Assembly (NCBI RefSeq): GCF_002099425.1
Contig: NW_018344333.1
Coordinates: forward strand, 806,001-870,000
Origin: Phascolarctos cinereus
Taxonomy: Eukaryota; Chordata; Mammalia; Diprotodontia; Phascolarctidae
Direction: 5' to 3'
DNA length: 64,000 nucleotides
Shown: positions 48,289 to 58,339 of the stretch, piece after piece
How the letters are laid out: the number at the start of each line of letters is the position of its first letter
Position numbering within the stretch: the first letter of the stretch is position 1
Notes under the pieces: model-generated
What the model was told of the DNA's origin: nothing
The model's input: the letters and a program-made list of their open reading frames with translations, nothing else
Databases searched by the model: none
Translations under genes and position numbers: made by a program

Positions 48289-48395
48289 TTTCTTTCTTTC
48301 TTTCTTTCTTTCTCTTTCTTTTTTCTTTTTCTTCTTTCTTTTCTTTTCTTTCTTTCTTTCTTTTTCTTTCTTTCTTTCTTTCCTTCCTTCCTTCC
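48058..48395. repeat. (CTTT)n polypyrimidine microsatellite, about 340 bp
   Basis: CTTT units with CTCT, TTTTTCTT and GTCT variants; pure pyrimidine apart from a handful of G. Long Lys/Glu-rich or Ser/Phe-rich frames across it are artefacts of composition. Confidence 0.97.
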
Positions 48396-48949
48396 CACCA
48401 ATCTCCACTTCTCAAGTCTCCAAACCCTACAAGCTTTCCCTAAATCCTCTGTGTCTTAGTTGTTTTTGGTTTAATCAAAGACAACATATTACTGATTTAC
48501 ATGCATAGGTCAGGTCACTGATACACAATCAATATGATATGTGCTTTCTTAAAGAAGTAGTGATATATTTGGACCATTTACCTATGTTCTTTTACCATAT
48601 CTCCTTTGTCACCAAAGGAAACATGAATTTAAAATATGAATTTATGAAATTTTTGTGTCTGGGGTTAGGATACTGTAATCTGTAATAGAATATTGGTATT
48701 GTATAATGTGTTATTGTACTTCTCTTTTACTTTTATTATAATTACGTAGGTACACATACACACACGTATATATTATATATATAAACTTCATGTATTTACA
48801 CATTTTATTAGTATCAAATATCTTTTCATTATCCTGTGAAGAGTCTTTGCATGCCAAAAAAAAATATTGAGTACTTTAAACATTAATTGAATAAAGGTAA
48901 ACTATTTAGAGCAACTTCCCTTGCTTGTGGGACCCTCTAAATCTACCAC
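48396..48949. other. Non-coding stretch, nothing recognised
   Basis: AT-rich; a CA/TA patch at about 48755-48785. Confidence 0.35.
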
Positions 48950-49200
48950 AAATTTGAATAATAGCAGCTAATATTAATACAGTAATTTAAAGTTTACAAA
49001 GCATTTTGCAAATATTATCTCATTTGACCACCACATTAACCCTTCTGACTTAAACATTATTATGTCCATTTTACCTATGAGTAAACTGACACAGCATAGT
49101 TTTTATAGAATCAGCCAGTTAGTAAATGTTTGGAATAAGATTGGACCTCAGATCTTCCTGACTCCAAATCTAGCATTTTATCTACTGTGACTCCTGCTGG
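48950..49200 (+). repeat. MIR/THER1 CORE-SINE
   Basis: AAAGTTTACAAAGCATTTTG, CAAATATTATCTCATTTGAC, CCATTTTACCTATGAGTAAA, AGATCTTCCTGACTCCAAAT and TTATCTACTGTGACTCC, in full canonical order. Confidence 0.85.
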
Positions 49201-50464
49201 CCACAAAAAGTAATAGTCCATAGATAAAAAAAAATCTTTACCAGTACAGGTACTCACAAGACATATGTGTGTGTATGCATATATGTATTATATATGTATC
49301 TTCATAAACTTAAGAAAATAAAGTGGCAAGAAAGTAGTCAATACCATGCTGCCTTACCCTCCTTATCTCCTCTCACACCACTACCACCATGGCACGTGGA
49401 GCATATATGCTCTCTGACTGGCTACCTCATCATCAAGGAGAAAGCACATAGGCAGAGAAAACACATGGCCAGAGGAACCTGATGGAGGACATACATATAG
49501 CAAACTTATAAAACTAGTTAATATTTGTGAAGGAGCAAACACTGGGTCCCTATTCATCCATGGAAAACACATTGAAAGCACACGCTAAGCATACATGTTT
49601 GGTGTTATGCTTTGGAATTGTCTCAGAAATAACAAAAATTGTAGAAATATTTTTAATAAAGTTGCCAACCCCATCTTCATAATAAAACTGAAGAAATGTC
49701 TTTCCACATGGGATAGTTTCTACTCTCTCCATCTGTAATCATGCATTTATCAACTTACACAAAATCACTGCTTATGGAGATATAATTTGCTAGCAATCTC
49801 AAATATCTCAGAAATGCAAATAATCATTCCAACAAAGTATAGAAGATTGACTAGTCTCATAATCAAAGTCACTTCCTTCTCCTCTATATCCTGCTCCCAG
49901 TCAGTCTGAAGAGGTATTGTTGAACAAAAGGTATGGGATTTATACCCTAGCTAGAAACTTGGGCATGAAAGGAATTTGAGTACTGGACAACACTCACTAA
50001 CCTCCATGATTGCCACATCTGCCCATTTGTCCAGGTCTCAGGATGTTTCTATTGTGTACTTATCATATTACTTTTTTCCTCTCTGATTTTCCCTGACCTT
50101 CAATAAAAGTTCCTTCCTTAAGACAATGGAAGCCCCCAACATGGTGAATTCTTCTGAATATATTCAAATAGCCTAAGCCAATAATTTTCTTTCAGCCTTG
50201 GAAGTTCTTTGAATATTTCTATGATCATGGGAAAGAGTTCTCCAAAGTTCTAGTGGACCTGAAACTTGGCAACCTGTGACTATGCTTCCTTTGTGTCAGG
50301 GCTGCTTTAGGCCTTTGACCAGAAAGGAAGAGACACAAACTTACACATTAGGCCAGTTGAGTAAGGGGTCTTTAACAACCATAAAGTGGCAGTGCTCTTG
50401 AGTTACAATTTTCTAGAAGAGTAGCCTTACCACACAAGGTCCTCAGTAATCTATCCCCGAAGAT

Positions 50465-50465
<1 letters not shown>
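49201..50465. other. Non-coding stretch, unassigned
   Basis: No repeat or gene recognised in 1.26 kb. Confidence 0.35.
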
Positions 50466-50518
<53 letters not shown>

Positions 50519-50555
50519 GACAGGCAGACAGAAAGAGACAGAGAGAGACAGAGAG
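50466..50555. repeat. (GA)n/(GACA)n microsatellite
   Basis: GA units followed by GACA/GACAGA units. Confidence 0.95.
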
Positions 50556-50565
50556 TGAGTTATAT

Positions 50566-50734
50566 ACACCAGTGTTATATGAGCCCCTAGTGATAATTAA
50601 TATAGGCCAAGGCTTTTTCATCGAGGCTAATAACTTAATGACGTCTTTGTACACCAGTGTTATATGAGCCCCTAGTGATAATTAATATAGGCCAAGGCTT
50701 TTTCATTGAGGCTAATAACTTAATGACGCCTTTC
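50566..50734 (+). repeat. Tandem duplication, 85-bp unit, two copies
   Basis: Units 50566-50650 and 50651-50734 differ at only about two internal positions: TCATCGAGG against TCATTGAGG, and GACGTC against GACGCC. The first is a CpG-type change. It directly follows the GA/GACA microsatellite. Confidence 0.93.
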
Positions 50735-50929
50735 AAATGAGCCAAATGAAAACTTACTTTACTTTTCCCCGCCCCTGTACATTTGAGTTCTCATAGTTGG
50801 TCAAGCCATGTCTATCTTGCTTTCTTGATTACAACTGACTGGCAGATGTATCCCAGGATAATTATTTATGTGACTTATTATACACTAAAACATGTTGATG
50901 TCAGGGAAAAAAAAACTTCCTAATGATTA
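50735..50929. other. Short unassigned spacer
   Basis: No feature seen. Confidence 0.3.
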
Positions 50930-51140
50930 GATTTATCTCAAAGCAAAATAGAATGGACTGCCTCAGAATGTGATGTGTTCTCTCTCCTCACTGGAGGACT
51001 TCAAGCAGACACTAATTGACTACTTGTCATCCAGTTATGTCATAAAGTTATGTCATAAAAGTAATACCTCCAAGTGGATTTCCAGCAGAATCTCTTCCAG
51101 CTGCAAAATTCTGTGTTTTTAGGATTCTGTGATTCTGAGA
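50930..51140 (+). mobile_element. L3/CR1-clade LINE 3' end
   Basis: AGAATGGACTGCCTCAGAAT, CACTGGAGGACTTCAAGCAG, CAGCAGAATCTCTTCCAGCT and a terminal AGGATTCTGTGATTCTGAG, as in CR1/L3 ends. Confidence 0.78.
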
Positions 51141-52469
51141 CTGTAATTTTAGTATCATGATGTGCCTTCCTTTTGGTGGATAGAAGAAATCAAAACAGTG
51201 TCAGCATGGTAGAAAATATCTCCTCCTATCCTATAACTAAGAATTAAAATGCCAGTATTATGACTTCATCTTTTTAGCATAGAGTTCACTTTCCATTGAA
51301 ATACATATATATAGTTTGTATATTTGGAGTATGGTACTTTAAATTATCAACTGTTTACATCTTGATGTAATACAGAGTCTAAGTGGCAAGTTTAAATAGG
51401 AAGTAAGGGAAAAGAATATGAGAGCACTCTGAAGTAAAAAAAAGAGATTAACCACTGAACTCAGCATCAGGCACAACCTTCTACTTTCTCATCTTGCCTG
51501 GGTTGGCCCTGTCAAACACTATATTTGGTTTGCTGATCTTTTTTCTCTGGCTTATAGCTCTATCACTGAATAAGCAAAGTCTAAATTAAGTGGAGGTAAA
51601 ATTTAATTCATTCTATTCATTGTTGGCAACAACAGAGAAATGACTCCTCTGAATACCTGAATGCTCTCCACAGACAATTTATTTATTTTAAAATAAAATT
51701 TGTCCTAGAGGAAAGTTCTTTATTATGTAGCTGCCCAGTCAGCAAGCTAAAGATTCAGTTCCCCAAAGTCCATCAGCTGATGAGAAAAATGTACTAGCTA
51801 CTATATCCTTTCTTTTAGGATTAGTAAAGATTTTTAGAAACTCATTTTTGGTAAGAAATGTGTGTGAATGATACGTGATGATGTCTCAATATCTGTCTGA
51901 AATTAAAGCTATTTTTTGACTGTGCAAAAATAGAAAACTTAAAATCACAGGACAAAATATTTAAAATGCATATTATAGTAAACAGCCATATTCTTTGGAA
52001 ACTGTTCATGTTAGTCTTTGAGTTATGAGAATTAATATTTTCTTGCTGAATCTGGGCATTTTTACATGCTATTACTAAGTTTATCTTCTCCATAATAGCA
52101 ATAGCATAACCTATATCATTCATAAAATCAGGCTTCAAAGGTCTGATACGCTTCTTTCAAAAGCAATCAAAATTTCCTTTTCACAGTGTTTTATAAGTAT
52201 GAAGGGGAAAATAAATATCTTCTTAAATATTAATATTAATATTCAGAAGCAAATGAGTTAAAATGAAGGAAGAAACATTTTATTGGAATTTTATTTTATA
52301 GTCATAGTACTATAATTAACAATTCACTGAAGCTTGATTAAGCTAGGTGCTAGATTATAAAATGAATTATAAAAAAGTATAACAACAGCACCTAAAAAAT
52401 CCCTTATAAATCAAGTAAGAAAAACTTTCAATCTCTTCTAAACCACAATTCACACTCATGAATGAAACT
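51141..52469. other. Non-coding stretch, unassigned
   Basis: AT-rich, no recognised feature. Confidence 0.35.
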
Positions 52470-52570
52470 TCCATGTGTGTGTGCATGTGCATGTGTATGT
52501 ATATGCATATGTGTATATATGTATGTTTTTGTATATATATGAATATACACTTATATACATACTTTCACAT
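52470..52570. repeat. Alternating TG/TA/CA microsatellite
   Basis: GTGTGTGTGCATGTGCATGT followed by ATATGCATATGTG patterns; purine-pyrimidine alternation. Confidence 0.85.
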
Positions 52571-52699
52571 ATAGTTATCTCATTTGCTTACTTAAACCCT
52601 TCTAGAATGGTACTATTGCCTAACAAAGTAAGACCACACTGCTTATCATGGATTTTGAGGCTCCTCAGTTTGATGCCAATTCATCTCATATAATTCCGC

Positions 52700-52920
52700 T
52701 GCATGTGTTTGCCTTTTGTCTTAGACTATATTATATTCTGTCTCCTGTATACCTTAACATTCACCTTAGAGACTTCTCTACTCCATCTCTTGCCTATATA
52801 TAGCAATGTGTCTGGTGAAATCCTTTAAAACTTAACTCTAGTACTATCTTCTCTAGGAAGCCTTCTCTGATCCTGCCAGATGGTAATGCTGAGCCTACCT
52901 TGAACCTCACATAAGAATTT
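52700..52920 (+). repeat. L2-clade LINE 3'UTR fragment
   Basis: GGTGAAATCCTTTAAAACTT, then CTCTAGGAAGCCTTCTCTGA, the L2 3' motif CAGGAAGCCTTCCCTGA. Confidence 0.55.
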
Positions 52921-53184
52921 ACTATTCATTAAGATAATGAATTAGTGGAATCCTACAGTCAGGGGAAAAGTTCATTTGGAATTCAATTCCAAACCTCTTC
53001 AGTGCTTCAAAGCATTTTTTTTTCTGGATAAAAGGGACTAAATAAAATGTAGATGGACAAAAATGAAATGTAGCAAAATAGCTATCTTTACTTGATTATT
53101 TTTCTGCTTACTCATTAGATTCATCAAGTTTTAATGATATTTGGTTAAAACAAAAGAAAAGTAAGAAGTAATTTAAAAGGGATC

Positions 53185-53720
53185 TTAGTGCCATGGAATT
53201 TGAAAGGTACAAGAGCCCTCAGAGGCTATCAGGCCCAACTCGTAAAGGAAAAGAATTCTCATTATAATATACCTGGAAATATTCTTCCAGCCTCTGTTCC
53301 AAGACTTCCAAACAGTAGGAAGCTATCTATCACTTTGGGAAACAGTCCTTTGCTCTTTGGGACAGCTTTAATAGGGAACTATGTTTTTTTTTCTCTCATC
53401 AACAAGCCCAAATTTGCCATTTTGCAGTTTTCATTCATTGTTCCTGGTTCTGTCTTCTGGAGTTATACAAAAGTATAAGTATATTGTTATGCTATTATAT
53501 TGTGATAATGATTGTCATTCCTGTAATAACAATAGCTAACATTTGTGTAGAGTTTTAGGAATTGCAGGGCATTTTAAAAATAGTATCACATTTGATGCTT
53601 CTTCTACTTTATAGGTTCTCAAAGAGCTGAACTCATCCGTTGGGTACCCTCTGAGTCTTCCTTCCTTCAGAATAAATATCATTAGTTCCTTTAATTTAAT
53701 CTGGCTTTGGACGTTATCAT
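53185..53720 (-). mobile_element. L3/CR1-clade LINE, split by a THER1 scrap
   Basis: Antisense CR1 order: AAGAGCCCTCAGAGGCTATC, TTCCAGCCTCTGTTCCAAGA, CTTTGGGACAGCTTTAATAG, CCCAAATTTGCCATTTTGCA and CTGGTTCTGTCTTCTGGAGT. After 53640 it resumes with CTCTGAGTCTTCCTTCCTTC and AATAAATATCATTAGTTCCT. Old and divergent. Confidence 0.75.
53515..53635 (+). repeat. MIR/THER1 5' fragment inserted in the L3/CR1 copy
   Basis: AACAATAGCTAACATTTGTG, TAGAGTTTTAGGAATTGCAG and ATCACATTTGATGCTTCTTC. Confidence 0.6.
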
Positions 53721-54724
53721 TGCACCAAATCTACTCTCTCCAAAATCACTAATGATCTCTTAATCAAATGTTTTTTTTCAATCTTCATTCTCTTTGACCT
53801 CTTTGCACTCTTTGATATTATAAATCACTCTGTTCTCCTTGATACTGTCTTTTCTCTAGGTTTTTGTGTCATCACCCCTGATATTCCTCTTACTTATCTG
53901 ATCATTCTTTCTCTGTCTTCTTTACTGGATCCTCATAGATCATGATGTCCAACTGTAGGTAGCCCTCAAGATTCTGTGTTGGGTCCTCTTCTCTTATCCC
54001 TCTAAACTACTTTACTTGGTGATCTCATCCACTTTTATTATCATATTTATGCTAATGATTCTCAAATCTACCTATTCTGCCTCAATATCTCTGCTGACCT
54101 CCAATTGTTTATCTCCAACTGAATTTCAGATATCTCAAACTAGATATTCAGTAGACATTTTAAACTCTAAATGTCCAAAACAAAATTCATTATCATTCAC
54201 CTTACACCCTCCCCCCTCCCTTCCTTCCCTATTATTGTAGAGGGAAATAACATCATTCTAGGCACTCAGCTTCTCAACTTATGGGTCATATTGGATTCCT
54301 TACTGTCTCTGACCTATTACCCAATAGCCAAGCCTTTGACAAGGCCTGTTGATTTCAACTTTGTAACATTTCTCATATATGCTCCTGTTTCTTCTTTGAC
54401 ATTGCTATCACTCTAATGCAGGCCTTCATCAGCTCACAGCTTGATTATAGCAAGGTCTTGTTGGTGGGTCTACTTGTCTCAAGACTCTCCCCAGTCCAAT
54501 ACATCTTCTATTCATCCACTAAAGTGATTTTTTTTCTAAAACCCAGGTCCCATGATATCAACCTTCTACTCAATAAACCCCCATGGCTTGCTATTGCCTC
54601 CAGGAGCAAATGCAAAGTACTTTATTTGGCATTCAAAGCCCTTAAAAACCTAGCTCCCTTCTCCCTTTCCAGTGTTCTTTCACCTTATTCCCTACCACAT
54701 ACTCTTGAATCCAGGAACAATGTC

Positions 54725-54726
<2 letters not shown>

Positions 54727-54794
<68 letters not shown>
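54727..54794. repeat. (TC)n microsatellite inside L2
   Basis: About 34 TC units; both flanks are L2 sequence. Confidence 0.96.
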
Positions 54795-54798
<4 letters not shown>

Positions 54799-55052
54799 CT
54801 CAGAGCATTCTCTCTGGCTGTCTCCATACTGGGAACTCTGTTTCTCCTTTGCTTGGCCCTCCTTGGTTTCCTTTAAGTTCCAACAAAAATCTCACATTCT
54901 ACAAGAAGTTTTTCCCAATCCCTATAATTATTAGGGTTTTCCTTCTGTTACTTATTCTATTTATCCTGTATTGAGATTGCTTTGTATGCATTTGTTTGTA
55001 CGATTTCTCCCTTATTGGATTGTAACCTCCTTGAAGGCAGGGACATTTTTTT

Positions 55053-55194
55053 TTAGGCAATTGGGGTTAAATCATTTGCCCAGGGTCACACAGCTATTAA
55101 ATGTCAAGTGTTTGGTCTGAGGCCAGATTTGAACTTAGGTCCTCCTGACTTCAAGACAGGTGCTCTATCTACTGTGCCACCTAGCTGCCTCCTT
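55053..55194 (-). mobile_element. Marsupial SINE (MAR1/WSINE-like) nested in L2
   Basis: Antisense family order from GGCAATTGGGGTTAAATCAT to TGTGCCACCTAGCTGCC. The target duplication AGGGACATTTTTTT occurs at 55039 and 55195. The AGGGAC is part of the L2 motif GGCAGGGACTG, so L2 is the older host. Confidence 0.9.
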
Positions 55195-55292
55195 AGGGAC
55201 ATTTTTTTTGCCTATTTTTTTATGCCCAGGCACTTTTTGCAATACCTGCACATGGTAGGTGTTTAGTAAATGTTTATTGATTGATGGTTGCA

Positions 55293-56127
55293 AGATTTTA
55301 TCCATCTCACTTTCTTTCCTAATCAATGTCCTTCTTAAGATTGTATTGTCCAAACATGATACAGTATTTTAAACCATATTTTAAATTGAAGCAGGTTGTC
55401 ATATCATAAGACAGAAATTTTCTTGTTCCTTATATGTTGGACACTTTCTTTGAGCTATTTTTTTAAGTGTGTGCCTAATCACATACTATAAGACTATTTG
55501 TTGGGAAAACAATGAATCTGTACATACTGAGAAAGATCCAAGTCTTTACCTTTGATCAGTTCATTTCCTCAGACATCCTCCCCTTGGAACCTTGCTAGAG
55601 AGATTCTGACTTTTATTCCTAGGTTTTTCATGTTTCATTATTTTCTGAACTTCCATGCTCATTGAACCCCAAATAAGGAAGTCCCATGCTTCTTGAATTC
55701 CTGGTGATCGAGCCCACTAGCCTTTAGATTACTGCCTACGTAATTATTAATTGTGCATTTCATTTTTGCTGCTGTTCTTGCTACCATATCTGAATGTCCA
55801 AGTTTAGCATCTACTCCCACTTTCATTTTTTTCACCATTTACTACATACTCTACTATGCTAAAATGTATTGTAGAATATGTACAAGGCAAAATAGTACAT
55901 ATGCTATTACTACTTTATCTGCTAATATTTATTCTATAATAAATACTAATAACCAAGAATGAAGTTGAACTAGAAAACAAAGATATTGGAGGGTATATTA
56001 AAATATAAATGTAAAGCCCAAGTAAGGAAGCCTGAGTCAAACAATAGGAGAGAGAAGCATTAGTAAACAATAGCCACCAGGGTCTGCATAGATTAGTATG
56101 TGTGTACATAGATGGATGGATACATAG
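55293..56127. other. Non-coding stretch, unassigned
   Basis: AT-rich, nothing recognised. Confidence 0.35.
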
Positions 56128-56129
56128 GC

Positions 56130-56176
<47 letters not shown>

Positions 56177-56182
56177 CAGATA
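56128..56182. repeat. (GATA)n microsatellite
   Basis: About 13 GATA/GACA units followed by TATC-rich text, giving local hairpin potential. Confidence 0.93.
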
Positions 56183-56329
56183 GATATATGACAGATAGAT
56201 CTATATTTATCCATATCTATCTGTATTTATAGACAAATATATCAATAGGTCTATCACCTAATTATGTCATGTATCTATCTGTATAATGTTTATATTCATA
56301 TACTCACATATATCTTATACAAATATATA

Positions 56330-56400
56330 TGTGAAGCAATAAGAACATTATATACATATATATATATCATATATATATATATATATATAAACATATATAA
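56330..56400. repeat. TA-rich microsatellite
   Basis: Runs of TATA with short interruptions. Confidence 0.8.
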
Positions 56401-56969
56401 ACTTGCACTTGAATACATTAATGTATTTGTGTGCATATATATACTTAACAAAGATCCAAGGAAAAGTTCCTAATTGATGGTGGAAGGGAGAGTATTTGGT
56501 CTTGGCAATGAGGAGCAGGAAAGATGTTTACTTCCCCTCCTAGCTCAGTATTCTAGCAGAATATTTGCAGCTACCTATATCTAGTACTGAGGAGGGTTGC
56601 CAAAGATGCAGTGTCTTTGGGGGACAGCCAGATTTCTTTTATTAGAGGGATGTGAAAGGAGTGGGAGAAAAACAAATCTAGTATGAAGGGAAGTTTGTTA
56701 ATGATAGAATGGTGGTTTCCACAGATGGCAATGCAAGTAAATAATTCTTCCATCACTTACTTCATAAGATTGTTCTGAGAATAGTGCTTTGTAAGCTTCA
56801 AAGGACCTTATAAATATCTATTACCCCTATAGTTTATCAAAATATAGGGATGACTATGAATATTGTATCAAATGATTTGCTAATGAGTGAGATTCAAACT
56901 GATGTTAATGTCATGTCTATGGAGAATAAATGAATATTTAATTCTCAAGTATGCTCCATTAACAATTGA
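56401..56969. other. Non-coding stretch, small MIR trace
   Basis: A MIR-like end at about 56765-56830 (AATAGTGCTTTGTAAGCTTC); otherwise unassigned. Confidence 0.35.
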
Positions 56970-57660
56970 TATGCATCACAATTTATTTGGCCATTCCTCA
57001 ATTGATGGACATTCCTTTTGTTTTCAGGTTTTTTTCAGCACAAAGAGAGTGACTAAATATATATTTAAATGCATGAGTCTTTTTCTTATTTATTTGACCT
57101 CTTTTGTGAACAGGTCTGTCATTAGCATAATTGGGTCAACAATCAAGCAATGCTTATTAATCTTTTGTATATAATTCCAAGCTATTTTCCAGAATTGTTA
57201 CTTTCATTCACAAGTCCACCAACAGTGGATACCAAAAGGATGTCTATTGATTAAGGAATGACTGAAAATTGTGATACATAAATATGATGGAATGCTATTG
57301 TGCTATATCATATGAAGAAATAGATGATTTCATATATGCAGAAAAACTTATATGACCTTGATGCAGATTGAAATAAGAACCAGAAGACCAATTTATATAA
57401 TGTCAATATAAAAACAATTTTTAAGACTTTTATGAATTCATGAAGAATGAAAAGATCAGAAATATCAGAAGCATTTATACAATGCTAACAACACTGTAAA
57501 GACAAAGAACTTTGGAAACTATAAGAGCTATGATTGATCCAATGATTATTCAGGATTCCAGGGGACTGATAAAGAAACACTGTATACTTCCTTGATGAAA
57601 AACTTGTGGTAAAGAATGACAAACATATGGCATGATCTGATATTATTAATATGATATGAA
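56970..57660 (+). mobile_element. Old L1 3' end with inverted 5' segment
   Basis: 56970-57230 is antisense ORF2 tail: CCATTCCTCAATTGATGGAC, ending CACAAGTCCACCAACAGTGG. From about 57225 the text turns to sense with GGATGTCTATTGATTAAGGA, ATGATGGAATGCTATTGTGC and GAAATAAGAACCAGAAGACC, the following part of ORF2 and 3'UTR. Both halves meet at the same ORF2 site (GCPSIGEW). This is the signature of L1 5' inversion by twin priming. Confidence 0.8.
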
Positions 57661-57960
57661 TACCCAAGGCATAAATACATATATAGGTATATGCTGTATG
57701 TAATATATGTATATGCATACAAACATATACATTACATGCATGTATACTCATATGTATGTGTGCCTGTGTCATCATTTATAATACGGTAATTGTAAAGCAC
57801 TTAGCACAATGCCTTGCACATAGTTAGCAATGGGTATATGTATGTGTGTATATGTACACACATATGTGAGTATGTATGTACACACACTTATATTTTTATG
57901 TATATACCTATGCATATAAATATGCATATATGCATATATAATACATTTATGTATTTATCT
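57661..57960. repeat. Degenerate TATG/TACA/CATA alternating tract
   Basis: Alternating purine-pyrimidine patches with palindromic bits such as GTATATGTACACACATATG; includes a MIR-tail scrap GTAAAGCACTTAGCACAATG at 57792. Confidence 0.7.
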
Positions 57961-57989
57961 GTAAACAGGCATTGTTCTGTACAGTTGTC

Positions 57990-58225
57990 ATCTGCACAAT
58001 TATTATCTCATCTGATCTTTGAAATTATTATGTCATTTGATCCTCACAAATACTCTGGGTCATAGATGCTATTATCTTCCCTATTTTGGAGATGAGAAAA
58101 CTGAGACAAACAGAAATTGACTTGCCTAGGGTCACACAAACACACACACACAGACACACACACACAGGGTAGTAAATGTCTGAGGCTAGATTTGAATTCA
58201 AGTTGAGTCAAGGCACAGAACTGAA
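57990..58225 (+). repeat. MIR/THER1 CORE-SINE with an internal CA microsatellite
   Basis: TCATTTGATCCTCACAAATA, CCTATTTTGGAGATGAGAAA, GACTTGCCTAGGGTCACACA, then a CA/CAGACA expansion (58136-58167) in place of CAGCTAGTAAG. It resumes at GGTAGTAAATGTCTGAGGCT. Confidence 0.82.
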
Positions 58226-58339
58226 TTCATTATCCCAGGCACTTACACATATGTGTGAGTGCACACCCACACACCCACATTTTTGTATACAGTCAATGTG
58301 GACTCTAATTTTGCTTGACAATGTATATTTGTGAGAAAT

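Larger units (their letters stand above)
53725..55292 (+). mobile_element. L2-clade LINE, long 3' half
   Basis: Reverse-transcriptase C-terminus and tail in order: ACTAATGATCTCTTAATCAA, TTTATGCTAATGATTCTCAA (YADDSQIYL block, here YANDSQIYL), SADLQLFISN, HFKL..MSKTKFIIIH (54170), DYSKVLLVGL, SKCKVLYLAFKALKNLAPFS and SSVLSPYSLPHTLESRNN (54416-54720). The end is CACATGGTAGGTGTTTAGTA then AATGTTTATTGATTGATGG. Interrupted by a TC microsatellite and a SINE. The Asp-to-Asn change in the catalytic YADD block, plus stops, show a dead copy. Confidence 0.88.

Noticed and set aside
47917-48508. Long Lys/Glu/Arg-rich and Ser/Phe/Leu-rich reading frames (up to 163 codons)
   Set aside because: They are translations of the CTTT microsatellite on both strands and in several frames; composition alone explains their length.
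50566-50734. CRISPR-like repeat
   Set aside because: Only two directly adjacent 85-bp units with no spacer; eukaryotic context. It is a plain tandem duplication.
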